Positions 44,240-57,369 of a stretch of DNA of 64,000 nucleotides are shown in pieces. The notes under the pieces are model-generated. The model did not search any database. It had not been told where the DNA came from and worked only from the letters and a program-made list of their open reading frames with translations. How positions within the stretch are numbered: the first letter of the stretch is position 1; the number at the start of each line of letters is the position of its first letter. Source of the stretch: Sisyra terminalis (Eukaryota > Arthropoda > Insecta > Neuroptera > Sisyridae). The stretch spans positions 47,135,701 through 47,199,700 of the forward strand of contig OY292275.1 of NCBI GenBank assembly GCA_958496175.1. Reading direction: 5' to 3'. The position numbers and the translations under genes were made by a program.

Positions 44240-47200
44240 ATAACTACCCAGAACTGTTGAACTTTATGAATATAATATAAGAATTTAACGAAAAACGCTT
44301 GTAACTCTGAAGTCATATATTCTTTTGCTTTGATGTAAGAAACAAAATATTTTTTTTAATCTTAAATTGTTTTTTATTGTCCTCCAAATAAGTCTATTCT
44401 AACGTTTTAATACATTCTTATTTATATTCTCAAAGCTAAATAATGCAGTACCACTGAGATTCTTAACGAAATTAATGATTTCAAAAATTCTTTAAAACAT
44501 TCTTTGCTGAATTTCCTCAATTTTATTTTATTGTTTTTTTCATGATCAATTTTGAGATTCTGATGGCAGCTTTTAGTAACAGTTAACTTGATATTTATTT
44601 AATTAGATATTTTTTCTTTTGAAGGAAAATAAGAAACTTTGATGTATTTGTTTTCTGCAAACAATTTTCCTTACAACATTTACTTTACAGTCAATTAGTT
44701 GAGAGGGAATTTATAATAAACATTCCCAATTGATGACTTCAATGCGAAAGCTTCCGTTGTTTCTTTTTAAAAAAACAATGAGGTTAAAATGCTTCAAGTG
44801 GGCTTTCGATTTGAAAAGCTCAATGACAATTTAATCTCTGATAAATTTTTCTTGCGCGGATCGGAAATATACTTTTATTTTTCCAAATGGAAAAGTTTGA
44901 ATTCCACGTCAGCATTTTGTAAGATAAGTAGAGTTTATTTTGATTGTCGGAAATAATTTCATATCTTTGTTCAAATCTCTGGGTTTCAGCTGAAAATTAA
45001 GTTGAAATCGAAAATGCATATTTTCCTGGTTCTCGCGTGCAATCGTGAAAAATCGAATCGAGAGGAAAAATGTTATCTGAACATTAAAAGCAAGAATAGT
45101 TCTTTGAAATTCAAATATTCTTCGCGTGGAAAGTTGGAATTGTGGCGAATAATAGATGCATATTTTTAATTAATTTTTCCTCGACGGATTGTTTATCTTT
45201 TTGTTTACCGTTTTTAATCTTCTCAAGTTTCATTTTAATAATGCGATCGCAATTCGAGTTTCATAAATTAATTTTTGGTCTTCCATACAAATGCATGTAA
45301 TTTCATGTGGGCTTTACCGGTGACCCGGAAATTAATTTTTTATTGTCTTTCACCACAGAGGTGTGTCAAATTCGGAAAATTAACATGTCGAAAAACGATT
45401 TTGAAAGCTTGGTCCCCGTTTTCGGTTGGCCAAAACTCGAATTTATAGTTCACTGAATAAGGCATTGTTTACGAAAATCCCTTAACATGTGGTTACATTC
45501 AAATGTTTGTAATACGTTATTCAAATGTCTGTTTTGTTTTCAACCCTTATTTGATGCATATTTTATAATTGAAAACCCTCAGAAGTGGGTGAAATTATTG
45601 GCTCAGTTACAGCGATTTTGACAACCGAAATTTTTACAATGATAAAAGCCGAGCTTTAATTGCTCCCACACACGACACCCCATTCACTTCTAATTCAAAT
45701 GCATAAATTTAATTTCGCCAACATTGATTCCTAATTGAAAATCAAAGTTTCAATGGACAACTGGAAAATAGTTTTAAGTACGTGGGCGTCAATTTAAATG
45801 CTCCAATTTATTGGACTTGAATTCTTCACAAGTAAATTGTTGAGAATTTTGAATGAGCTTCATGCATGTCATGGAAATGAAATTAACGTTCGAAAACAAT
45901 AAAACAGAATGACGAGGCATCGCTCTGTCTTCTATACAATAAATTCGATTAAATGCATCATTACCCCTTTCGTATTTTCAAAATAAAAATGCAATTGTGT
46001 GAAACTGGCGTTGATGATTATGTGTCGGTGTTTATAATTGGGAAATTCTACTACCTTTGGTTGAAGAAAATTGAATTAAAATCAGGTGATCGCACTGGAA
46101 TTTAATTGAATTTTTTCATCAACTATCACGAAAAATAGCTTTTTGTTTAAAATTGTTCAAAAAAAAAATGAAAACAATTTGGAAAATTTGTAGTTTTGAC
46201 TTTGAAGCATTGATTTATTTTTCAATGAAGAATCTATTCCAAGTTATCAAGACAACTATTTTCCTTCCTTGACTTTGAAGTAGGAAATAGAAATCTCAAC
46301 AAAAACAATAAATATGGAAAACATTAAGCTCGACACTTCGAATAATCAGGGATCCCAGCTTCGCCCATCAAAAGTTTGAGACCTCAAATTAAAAATTGTT
46401 CTTATATTTGCGATATGGAAAGATATGTATATTTTTGTTTAAATTTTATAACTTTATTAAAACGATCTCCATTTTTGAAACGATTTGTTTATCATTGATA
46501 TTAATCACGTAGGTACATAAACTTGGTATAGCAAAATATAATTTTTATCTTTGTATTTGTGTTTCGTTTATAACTTCTCGAAATTCATTTTATTATTTTG
46601 TTCTTCTTCGTAAATAAGCTTAAGGTCCAAAAATCTATAATTCAGCTTATATGACAATAAAATAATGATTCTGATTTTGCATTTACGTGATTTTAACCAA
46701 ACACTTCCTTCTAGTAGGTATAATTATTGAAAACATTGAAAAATGCAGTATTATAAGATTAAGTGTGTAAAAATAAAGAAAGAAAATAATTAAAAAATTA
46801 TCAAAAAAAGTATTAGTACTTATAATATGTCACATTTTAAAGTTAAAAAACGCATTGTTTATTTAATTTCTTTACTTACTGTCTTGAAAAACTTTTTTAG
46901 TCATTACAACACTCACAAATTCTGCAAAAATTTGCTATTCTCCGAATTGTTGTCCAACTAATAAAATTAGGGTTATCGTACTAATACTTTTGCCTTCTAA
47001 CTGCAGTTATCTTTTGATTTTTTTGATTAATTTTCTATTTGACCATCGGAAATTTATAAAGTTTACATTAATTTTTCCTGCTATTTTTTTTACAATTCGC
47101 AACACAAGAACTTGGGTGACTTATTTTCGTTATATTTACTAAAATAAAACAAAATTATAATATCTGACGTATATTTGCTTACAACTCCAATAACAATAGC

Positions 47201-47398
47201 CTCTTCTAAAGCTTAAACTGACCACTGGGAACGCTTGTGTCGATTTGGTTTCCCCTGCTATGGTTTCGTACAGAGCGAATAAGAACACATACATGATTCA
47301 CATATTTTATTGTATTGTTATACATAAGAAAAACTATTAATTACTTCCTTCCTTATCAAATAGTAGAAAATGAATGATTGACAAATTTAAGTCTATGA
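44240..47398. other. AT-rich DNA, no gene seen
   Basis: This block lies downstream of the receptor. It has few long poly-A/T runs at 44.7-46.1 kb and no recognisable transposon ends there, so it looks more like single-copy sequence than its surroundings. No coding frame of note. Confidence 0.45.
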
Positions 47399-47695
47399 CA
47401 GTGGTTCCTAACCTTGATCTTTCCACGGCTCCCTTTAAAAATATTTGAACATTTGCCGCTTCTCCTCAATTTTTAAAAAAATACAAACAAAAATTTTTAG
47501 TACTAAAAATTCAACTACTCGTAAGATATACTTTATTAAAAATTTAAACAATATTTTATTATTGTCGCATAATGAGATGCATGTACTTAACTAATAGCAC
47601 AATGTGAACTAAATCTCTCCGCTCAAAATTCTGGCTAATATTCGAGCCTTCCCGTAGACTAGTCTACGACTCTCTAGGGAAAATGCTTGTGCTGA
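47399..47695. mobile_element. hAT-type MITE remnant
   Basis: It starts CAGTGGTTCCTAACCTTGAT with CCACGGCTCCCTTTAAAAAT, and has a later CTACGACTCTCTAGGG block. Both are degraded versions of motifs in insect hAT MITEs (ends CAGTGGTTC, internal CGGC.CCCT). The right terminus was not found. The palindrome GTAGACTAGTCTAC (47653-47666) lies inside it. Confidence 0.5.
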
Positions 47696-47699
47696 AAAT

Positions 47700-49859
47700 T
47701 TGTGAATTGCTTTATTCCCTTTGTGGAGAAACTCAAAAATATTTAACGAACACTCTTGAAAGGTGATTGACAATCGAAGTACGTATCTTTAGCAAAATAC
47801 CACCTAACATTTTTGGATTTTCGTTAAATATTTTTATTTATAATTTACCTTTGGTCAATTACACTACATAAAGTATGTATTGCCCAACCTGTAGTCGAAA
47901 TTTGGAGTAAGATTTGGAGTTTATCGATAGATTTGATAGGAGATGGAGTCGAAACCATCTTATGTTGGAAGCATAACAGTGAATAATTAAAAAAAATATT
48001 TTCGGAATCTCAAATATTGAATAGAGATTCAATTTCTCAAAATTATTTCTTAATTAGATGTATGATGATACTTTTTGAGCAAAATAAAGTCTTATAATTT
48101 CTAGTATAACAATTTCAATTTTACCCAGAGTGGAGTAGGAACTAAATCTAATGAAAAGCTAGAAACTAAAGCATTGGTTCTAAAACCGGGCCCTTTAAGC
48201 GCTCTTTTTAGCTACAGGAAATATAAACTGTTAATTGTTCAAAGTCAGAAAAAAATATAATTCGATTGATGAAGTAACAATTAATTTCAAATATTTTACT
48301 TCAACTCTTTAAACGTTATCCAACAGGATAAAATAATTTGTTAAAATAAAAAATTGCCAGAAAAACTTTAGTTTCATAAAATATGAACATTTTTACTTCA
48401 ATGCATAAGCCTTAGTAGACTTGAAATTTAAACTAATTTTTCAAATTCTTGAGAACAAAAATATGAATTAGATTTCTGTGGTGATTGTTTTATCATTGAA
48501 TATTGTTTGAATTTATATTTGGTCTATCAACCAAAACCCTTACGAAACAAAAATAAAAATTTATCACAATTTCGACGTGGAACATTCCATTGAAATAATA
48601 AAATGTTAAACATCAATTTTTATCAATCAACTTTTCACTATTTTCATTTAATTTGTCTGAATAAAACCTTTTTCAGAATAAAAAAAAAACATTATAACAT
48701 AGGTATATACCTTATGTTATTGGGCATTCAATAGATCAATTTTGAACTGTTATAAAATGTTTTTCTTTCTTTTCACTTGTAATAATAAAAATGTGGAACA
48801 AACAAAAAATGAAAATAGATGGATATTGTCAGTGATGAGTGAAATATTTTAGATATGATTTGATTACCTTTCACAATCGAATAAGAAAACATAACAACTT
48901 AGTTTTTTGGTTATTTAACGTCGAATAAAAATGGAAAAAAAATATTTATCTTTCAGCCGGGGGAGAAAAAAAAACGTGTTAAAGCTCGAGATGGGTGGTG
49001 GAGAAGAGCTTTTTTCCCGACTTGTCAAAATACATTTTTTCGACAATGCCACAGCTGAAATAATTGGCTTGCTTGGTCAAGCGTGTAAAAAACACATAAT
49101 GTGGGTGGACTCTTGAAAAGTTTGCGTATAAAGTTCTACGTATAATTAGAAAAGTTGCTAATTAGTGTAGTAGACTATATAATTTCACGTGTGTTTATAA
49201 AGCGGGAGACGAACACCGAGGATTGAGTTGATGAAATTAATTATGTATTCTTGATGCGTTGAAAAAATTCGTTTATTAAGCCAACGTTGAGATGAGATCC
49301 TTTGAAACTATCTAAATTGAGTGTTATCTTTGGAACACATGCGAGCTTATTAAATACATACAATCCCTCGAGATGTCTAATTAAAAGAGCTACTTAAGTC
49401 TTTTTGAAATGTAAACTTTTTAAAGACTTTATTTCTCCGCCTTATTTATCGTGATACGATTTAAATTTTCTGTAAAAAAAACACTTGTTGAGTACTTTAA
49501 TGAAAACATAATATGTATTAACAACAAAGTGTTTTAATTTTTGAAAAACAAAATTTTCAAAGAAAATTGACTATACAAATTAAAAAACAACAGTGTTTGT
49601 ACTTATATACGCGCGTTAGAAGTTATACTTCTTTGGAATAATTAAAAATAATGTTTTTAATCCACTGCCGTAGCCTCTTCCGCTAGTGTTGGAACTAACG
49701 CTCCAGTTATAAGATTTGTGATAACTAAAGTTTGATACAATTTTAAACACAAATTACTTTTTATATCAAAATACATAAAAGGAAACATATGCGTTGCAGC
49801 AAAGACAATGACAAAGAATATAAAGTTTTAAATACATCCCTGTTAGTGGAATACAAACA
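47700..49859. other. AT-rich DNA, no gene seen
   Basis: A 61-codon lysine- and glycine-rich frame (48931-49116) starts with poly-A-coded lysines and shows no domain. CATTGGTTCTAAAACCGGG at 48172 might be another hAT end, without a partner. Confidence 0.45.
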
Positions 49860-49995
49860 TAATAATTATTAGCTCAAATTTGAACTACAATGTTATTAGT
49901 TTCAACTGTCATTTCGACTGCATTCAATTGCTAATTTTAGTCATTTGTCAGTTGTGTCAGTGTTGGGCTGTGATATTCACGTAATGTAACTGGGT
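49860..49995 (-). repeat. unclassified dispersed repeat family, copy 3
   Basis: Read on the minus strand it has CCCAACACTGACACAACTGA, CAAATGACTAAAATTAGC, AATTGAATGCA and AATGACAGTTGAAACTAATA, matching the copies at 17.1, 40.9 and 50.5 kb in order. Confidence 0.75.
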
Positions 49996-50459
49996 TTCAA
50001 ATAAAATATTAAATTGGCTATTTATGGATAGGCACTATACGTTTACACATTTGGTTACTTATACAAAATGTATATTACATATTATTTGAATTAAACGTTT
50101 AACCGAATTAACAGATTGGGTCATAGGTTTGAAAAATACTTATCAAAAACCTTTACCATGTAGAAATAGATTGTTGTCATAAAATATCATGTATAGATAT
50201 ATATAAACAATCCTAAATAGCAATGTCCTAAAAATTATATTTATAATATAGTAATTATATATTTTATTTACTCATTTATATCTATGCATTGAAACTAATT
50301 TTTAAATCAAATATAGAAAAATATAATGTAATACAATGTATCAATCTACTTTTATTAAATTATTTTCAATATTTCGCTGAATAACTTCAGAAAAATATCT
50401 TTCTTTTAAATGCATTTTAGTTCTCATAATAATAATAGGCACACGAAAATAATATAAAT

Positions 50460-50665
50460 GCATATATTTCGGCAAAGGTAGACAAATATTGTAAACACGT
50501 ACGTGTGATTGAAATACAATCATTGTTTCAAATTTGAACTAAATGATTGTCCTTATTATTTCGACAGTCATTTTGATTTCATTCTTTCAATTACCAATTT
50601 TTACCATTTGTCAGTTGTGTCAGTATTGAGCGGCGAATATTTTACGAAAAATTACTACTTAGTTG
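50460..50665 (-). repeat. unclassified dispersed repeat family, copy 4
   Basis: Minus strand: CTCAATACTGACACAACTGA, CAAATGGTAAAAATTGGTAA, TTGAAAGAATGAAATCAAAA, GTTCAAATTTGAAACAATGA, CGTGTTTACAATATTTGTCT and a TTTGCCGAAATATATG end. It gives the best view of the family's 3' portion and lies close to copy 3, in the same orientation. Confidence 0.75.
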
Positions 50666-50740
50666 TGTGTTAATATGGTTATTGTTAAGATTGTAAAATT
50701 TGAAAGTATTTAGTCGAACGATATCTATCTGCTCCATGTT

Positions 50741-51083
50741 CTAAAGATTCTAACCGTTCTGATTGTTTTAAACTGTTCGCTAGCTATAACTTCGTACCTG
50801 ATTCGGGATGGTTCGGGATGATCGAGTTCTCTCCTCTCGAGTCCCGAGGGGAAACGAAAAACATATGCCAACATATGCGAGTGCTAGCTTAACCTGATCA
50901 ATGCGATAGAGTGTTTTAGTCGTCCTACTACTATCCATATCGCTCCCAAAAATCGGCCAGATTTCACCCGCTTGAACCGTTCTTTCTCGCTAACCGTTTG
51001 CAAGCGACTTCATACTGTTACTTTAAAGCGTATTTTTTTTTCAAAACGCTGGTAAAGAAGTATAAAACTTCAAAAATAAGTTG
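50741..51083 (-). repeat. long unclassified repeat, copy 2 (inverted relative to 20.7 kb)
   Basis: The reverse complement aligns along its length with 20691-21031. This copy has an extra GC-rich segment near 50830-50860 (CTCTCGAGTCCCGAGGGG) and lacks the 28-bp insertion of copy 1. It has no open frame spanning the conserved part. The strong conservation between copies in otherwise decayed surroundings suggests relatively recent activity or selection. Confidence 0.8.
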
Positions 51084-51089
51084 TCTTAA

Positions 51090-54000
51090 AAGATAAGAGC
51101 TTGAATTCTTAATCTTTAACCACTACCCTCTTTACGAAAAACTAAACTATCAATTTTAGTTTAGTCTTGCATATATGTTTTATTGCTATTTACCATCGCT
51201 TTATAACAACTAAGATCTTTAGCAGCACTACGGTTAATTTAATTTCTTGATGGTTCTTTTCCATAGTTTAATAAGTATTTATTTTCTCTTTTTTTAGGAA
51301 TTCTTTTAATTATAATTTTTTTATTTTTGTATAGCGCATATCATTGGTTTCCTGACTTCTTCAGGTACTTTTATAGTTCCTTGTAACACAATTTAAGTGT
51401 CAATTATCTATGATAATCACCAATTACCTTCGTAATTATAATTGTAATGGTTGTTACGACGTATTTAGATTTAATAATTTAAATTTAATTAAATTATTTA
51501 ATCGTAAAATTGAATTACATATGCAATTCAAATTTTGATTAAGTATCTTTATTAACTCTAGAGTCATTTAAGGCCATAATACTTAAAAAGCGATGGCAAA
51601 TAACAATTAAAAAATAGTATTGGTTAATCTTACCAATTCTCGTGTCCACCTACGCCCGTTATCATTCCACTTGTAATATCTGTGTAATTAACACCGTGAG
51701 AAACCAAGCTGATTTATCATTGGTTGATTCAATATATATATGTGACATATGTATAATTGCGACCATTAAAACAATTCATAGTGGATATTTGCTTTAAAAA
51801 TTCATACCCCTCATATACTTAGTGTACTATAATACTAAATACATTGATACAAGTAGATGAAAGAAATTATCTTAAGACTTGGAATATGTTACGTATATCC
51901 TTCTTACAATTTCCAAGTTAACTATACTTCTGTGATTTCGACAAACTTCGATAAAAGGATATCTAAAATAATTTCTTTTATTTACATGAATATTTCCTGA
52001 AGTTTTGGGATATTACACCCAAAGATTATAATTCTTTTATATATATCGTAGGTAATTGGAAGTTTCAATTAAATGGAACAATACAATTATAAATGTTTAC
52101 CTTAAATAGTGTTGGATCTATACTAAAGGTATATGCAAGCATAAAATAAAATTTTAGTAGCTGTCATTAAGTACTAGGAAAATACACAGTTAATTTAAAT
52201 ATCTAATTTTGAAAACTTTACATCCAATAATTTCCTCTTTTGATAAATTGATCAAAAATATTCTTTCCTTTTAATTTATGTATTCTCTTTCGATTATATT
52301 CTCGTTAATTTCAAATAAAAATTACCCAAGGCATGGGCGTAAAGAGAAAACACATTAAATACCTTTTATATTTACATTTCACATGTTATTTACACAGAGG
52401 GATACAGTTTCTTACGGAATAGGGAAAAACTGGGTTAAGTTTAACTGGGAAAATAAGTTGTTTATTGAGTTAAATGTTCCATTTTTTTTCGTAGTACAAG
52501 AGGCGTTAATTTGTAAAAAGCTCAAGAGAATATTCACAATATAAAAAAATGTATACGTGTAAAGGTATCTACGCCGAAATATTGAAGTTGAAATTAATTT
52601 AACATTATTATTGAGTCATTAAAATTGATTTGCCGTTTGATGAATGGAAAAGCTAAAGTGATTTCAGAGGGAATTATCGCAATTAAACAAGTTTCGCGTG
52701 TCTTACAAGTCGTTGAGGGAAAATGTATTAATGATTGATTTGAGTTCCTCATTAGTAGGAATAAGTAACTGATGCGATACTAAATAAATTTTATGAACTT
52801 AGCATTTGGGGTGCAGCACAATGGAAGGAACTTTTAATCGTATAAAATCTTTTAACATAATTTAAATATTTGTCAGTCGTAGACGTTTTTCTTTCATCAA
52901 TATTTATGTATTATTTTTGATTTCATTAATATTTCTACCAAATTTCAAAAGACCAATTTATGAGTTAATACACAGGAAATGGCACTAAATTGAACATTAA
53001 TTTATATTTGCTGTGGTTTCAGAAATGTAGATATCTTTAAATACGAAACCAGTATAATAATCGTTATTGGGACTGGTCTTTCAATGTAGGGTAAGGTTGC
53101 ATTAGTCGTAGGTTTTAAATATTACACAAAATATCATGTCAACTGAACTTTTTTCGATGAAACGAGTTACTCTTTTGTCCACCATTTTATATTGATCGTG
53201 AAACTTTAAGAGAATTTATAGTAAAATAATATTTATTGTAAATAAGAAGCACACAACTTTTATTAAAAATTATAATTGAATTTTAATATATCTTTCAATA
53301 CAAGAGAAATATATCAACAAGAAATCAGTTTACTTCATCGACAAGCATCTGAAACCACCCAACGAAAACCGATGAGTTTTTCCTTCTATTTATAAGAAAA
53401 TATTAATTTTTCTCTGTATATATCAAAGACAAATAAAAGGAATCGAGGAAGTATTTCGCATCTGAGAAAAGCAATAACAAAGTTTTCCTTGATTTTCACG
53501 AAAAGATAAATAAATTGAATGGGATTCAAATATTGTGGGTGGAACGAAATGTCGTTACGCGAATAAATTTCTGCTATGTTGCATTGATTTGTTCTCTTAT
53601 TCATGAAGATTTTTGTTTGAAATCATTTTATTATAAAATAGCTTCCGCCGGATGCTTGGATGCGAATAATTAAGATTTCAATCATTTTGACCGTTCAAGA
53701 CCCCTAACTTTAAACAAAGAAAATGGGCTGAGAGAAAAGCACAAGACGGGGTTTGTCTTAAAAAAGTTTTCAGGAAAAGTCTTATCAGTTTGATGGTTTC
53801 AAGTAATTTTTTAAAACTTATTTTTTAAATTTATTATAGGTAGATGAATGTTATTATGGCTTCATATTTTTTATACATCAGCTTATGTTTCAACGAATTT
53901 GAACGAATTTCACTTGTGGGTAACGACTTTGATATAAATTTATACGGCTGTAAAGAGTCTTAATCTTTTTCCTTGGACTTATGTAAGTTGCATTGAATTG

Positions 54001-54635
54001 ATAAAATTATAATTAATTCAGTATGATTTAATTATAATTATATCAATTATAATAAATCACCAAGAATATAAAGAATTGTTGAATGATTTGCCAAAACTTT
54101 AAAGCAGCCTATGTAGTTTCAATTAGAAAATATTTTTTTACATATTCTCTAAAAAATTATGTTTAAAGCGTCTATGTACAAATTAAATGGTTAATTATCT
54201 TCCAAAAGTATAAACTTGTCATTTTTTTTTCAAAATTTAGTAAAAGCTTTCGTAGTTTTGCTATTGGTAATCTAGCAAGTACAATTTTTAATCGATTCCA
54301 TGTTCCGTTTTAAAATATTAGGGGAACCGGAAAGAAATGTTGTTTCTAAACATAAACATTCCATTGCCGTTTTTCGGATAATTAGTTATTTCAAAGTTAT
54401 ACTAAAGACATTTTATGATTAAAATAACTTTTGAAGATCAAAAAATATTTTTTATTCTGGAATTTGTATTTTAATGCTTAGACAAGTGCCTGAAGGAATA
54501 CAAATTGAGGTTTGTATGCTCTTGGAGTTTTACAAGGGTAACCAAAAATATAATCAATATTTATTTCAATGTTAAACTATGATATATTATCCTCATATCC
54601 CATATAATTAGTCATAAATACATTTTCAAGTTTTA
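51090..54635. other. AT-rich DNA, no gene seen
   Basis: One PLE-like motif occurs on the minus strand at 51352-51374 (CCTGAAGAAGTCAGGAAAC). Otherwise I see only chance frames and AT-rich sequence. Confidence 0.45.
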
Positions 54636-54639
54636 CGGA

Positions 54640-54802
54640 CCAAATTAATTTATTGATTTCAATTCCGCTATGTTTCCTCGCGTATCGTGACATCCTCAGG
54701 CATTTAATAAATAAAAAAGATAAAACATATAAAAGATAATACAAAGAAGTCACGATACCTGACGAAACGTAGCGGAATTGAAAAACAATAAATAATTAAT
54801 TA
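54640..54802. repeat. inverted repeat with PLE-type ends, third family
   Basis: The arms 54640-54693 and 54752-54802 are inverted copies carrying GAAAC[A/G]TAGCGGAATTGAAA and TCACGATAC. On the minus strand, arm 1 reads CTGAGGATGTCACGATACGC then GAGGAAACATAGCGG, again CTGANGA, short hairpin, GAAAC. The AATAAA-rich flanks resemble the 3' ends of the other PLE fragments in the window. The spacer is about 58 bp, AT-rich. No protein-coding part is attached. Confidence 0.6.
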
Positions 54803-54809
54803 ATGAAAT

Positions 54810-55600
54810 AATTAATGCCAAATATTTGTTTAAGTTCAAATTTAGTAATTTTGGAAATGGTACCAAATCCATGTTAAACAGTTGAAAAGCTGTGTTATAT
54901 TCTTAATCAAGTTACCAAGTCTACCAATCAAGTACCCAAAACATTCCAAAAATTGCTAATAGAGAAAACTTTATTCTGCTATATGATTACGCAAGAGTCC
55001 TTTGCACAAGAAAAACCTCGGAAAAAATAATATTTTAAGTGTTGATATTATTATCTTACCCACCATAATCGTCCAAAGGTACTCATATGGCTTTCTATGT
55101 ATTTCGATTGTTACAACGGTTTCTTCAATTTTTAGATCTATTGCTTAGTTATCCATTGCTTTTAATTAATTTGATATTAAAAGTTTATGCACTTGAAGTT
55201 AAAAGGTTTATATGTTAAATGTTATAAATTAAAAAACCACATTACTTTCCGATATCCCAATTATTTGATATCCCATTCATTATTTGCTCTTATAAGGAAA
55301 TGGCCAAAAATATCGCTAAAAAAAATAGTTCAAAAATGTGTTCCCTTTCTTTCTTATTCTGTTTTTGGAGAATTGAAAATGTCTATGTACTAATGTTGTT
55401 TGTAATGTTAAGACTTTTTAATAATTATTTTTGTAAAACAACTGTCAAAAATGTTAGAATGGCATACTTTTTTATACACATAATGAACATATATATGTAT
55501 TATAGTCATTCCGGTATTAGGCAAAATATGCATACATGAGCATCAGCTGTATGCAATTTGTATAAGTTAAGGCGTGATAATATAAAGCCGTTATTTCTCT
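54810..55600. other. AT-rich DNA, no gene seen
   Basis: Overlapping frames at 55187-55539 have no family resemblance and AT-driven composition. Confidence 0.5.
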
Positions 55601-55604
55601 TTGC

Positions 55605-55735
55605 TTTTAACAACTAAGATTTTAAGGGAATTAAGGGAAATTAATAATCGAGAAATATTAAAAATTTGCTCGATACGAGGATCTAATCCAACACCTACTG
55701 GTTTTGGAGCGGCCATCTTGACCACTCAACCACCA
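55605..55735 (-). repeat. tRNA-derived SINE, copy 1
   Basis: On the minus strand the head reads GGTTGAGTGGTCAAGATGGC (box A-like, about 55731-55712), then AAAACCAGTAGGTGTTGGA and GGATTAGATCC (box B-like, 55689-55679; consensus GGTTCGANTCC). The roughly 43-nt box spacing is right for a pol III promoter, and the head resembles tRNA-Leu/Ser. The body then shares GCAAATTTTTA.TAT.TCTCG with the copy at 60.1 kb. No intact cloverleaf, so it is not a tRNA gene. Confidence 0.65.
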
Positions 55736-55744
55736 TTAGTATAA

Positions 55745-57286
55745 AATCGCCTTGTTTTTCTGACAAATAAATTTTCCTTGTTTTTACATGGCAATACTTA
55801 TTTAATTCAAAATAATTCCCAAAATACAAGCGTAAAGGATATGTTAGGACACATGTAAATAAAAAGAGTATTATCTTGATCTTATAATTAAACTTTGAAC
55901 TTTGATACACTGAGTTTTGAACCAACTATGTAAGTAACAATATTTAGCTTCAAATAATAACATGTTTCTTTTCTTTTGGTTTAGTTGTAAGATTTTTAAT
56001 TTTCTTTTTCTTAAGAAAATATTATTATTTTTTTGGTTAAATGATTTATTGAAAGCTGTAAAGTTTGTCTGCTTAGCAGGCGAGAGATTAAAAAGAATAT
56101 TTTCTTTGAAAACAATAAGAAACCCAATGAAAACAACAAAAGATTTTTTGAATTTCATATTTCCACGAGAAAGAAAATGAGGAAAAAATAAGAAAAATAA
56201 GTTTGGTTATTGATGACATGCTATTAGATACGTGGTAACATCACAGATGTTACATTATATTTAGACCCACAAACGATTATGGACGTTTCTAGCCGCCCAA
56301 CGACCATTTATTCATCACATAATGCCTTATACAAAGGCTTTCTATGCGATTTTATTTTTTCCTACACAAAAAACACAATGAATGAAACAGCCACAATTTA
56401 TTTCATACGAAAGACCAGTCTGATATGTATTATGACGTATTTGTTTTTCATTTCTCAAAAATTACGAATTTAATTCATGTTTCATGTTTCCGTCGTCTTT
56501 GTTCTCTCGCCGAGAAACATTTAATTAATTTGCGTTTTTAATATACATAGTCCACTAAAAATTTAAATATGTGCAATTCTCTCGAGGGGATCAACTCAAA
56601 TATTTACCATGCGGTTATCTCTTGTAAGATATTATATCGTTTCAATTAAACCAAAATCAAAATTAGCATTATGAATTTTTAAATGGTCACGAAACGGATC
56701 AAATTTTCCATTAACAGGAAATTAAAATTATTCGTCAATTAGCGACCATACTTTACCCAATTTTTCAATTCATCAACGCTGTTTAAATGCTTGGAAAAAT
56801 ATAAGCAATGGTTCGTTAATAGCAGGGATTTCCATTTATAACATAATATTTTTTTTTTCGAACGTTGAAATGAGTGTTTCATTTGAACAAAGAGAGTCAA
56901 GAATAAATATTCTAATTGGGAAAATCGGTTTTCAAATCTTCGAGATTGTGTGGCACTGTATCTACTCTATGTAAAATAGTGCACTATACATATACCTCCC
57001 CCGAAATTTACTACGACATGTGACCCAGGTCCCAGTGCCCTCTTTGATTGATATCCAAACTATTTGGGTTGAAATTTAATCAACCATTTCTCTACAAAAG
57101 TTTAACGCCAATTAAGGAAATAAAAAGCAACTTGCAAATACAAAATGAAATTCGGGAAATTACATTTATGGAAAAGTTAATCCATGTGGAAAAATCCTGA
57201 AGTAAAACTGGCCAACCTTCTGATTTTTCCAAACGTCACATAAGCCTGTGAAGCTTGGTTCCTAAAAAACCCGACAGGCCAAATAT
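55745..57286. other. AT-rich DNA, no gene seen
   Basis: Overlapping opposite-strand frames at 55871-56180 are poly-A/T driven. A 64-codon frame at 56279-56473 has no known domain. Confidence 0.45.
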
Positions 57287-57332
57287 TTAAATATATAATA
57301 TTTAAATATATTATATAATATTTAAATATATA
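57287..57332. repeat. AT-rich tandem repeat
   Basis: ATATTTAAATATAT is repeated about three times in a row with small variations, self-complementary in each unit. Confidence 0.85.
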
Positions 57333-57369
57333 AACCTTTGAACTAAGGATATGTACAGTGTACACTAAG

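Noticed and set aside
47653..47666. Perfect palindrome GTAGACTAGTCTAC
   Set aside because: It lies within a hAT MITE remnant and is explained by that element's degenerate sequence.
48172..48200. CATTGGTTCTAAAACCGGGC as a hAT end
   Set aside because: No partner terminus or target duplication.
48931..49116. Lysine/glycine-rich 61-codon frame
   Set aside because: Composition follows A-rich and G-rich tracts, and no domain is seen.
55676..55735. Possible tRNA gene on the minus strand
   Set aside because: Box A and B are present, but the cloverleaf arms do not pair and a second copy shares non-tRNA sequence downstream, so it is a SINE.
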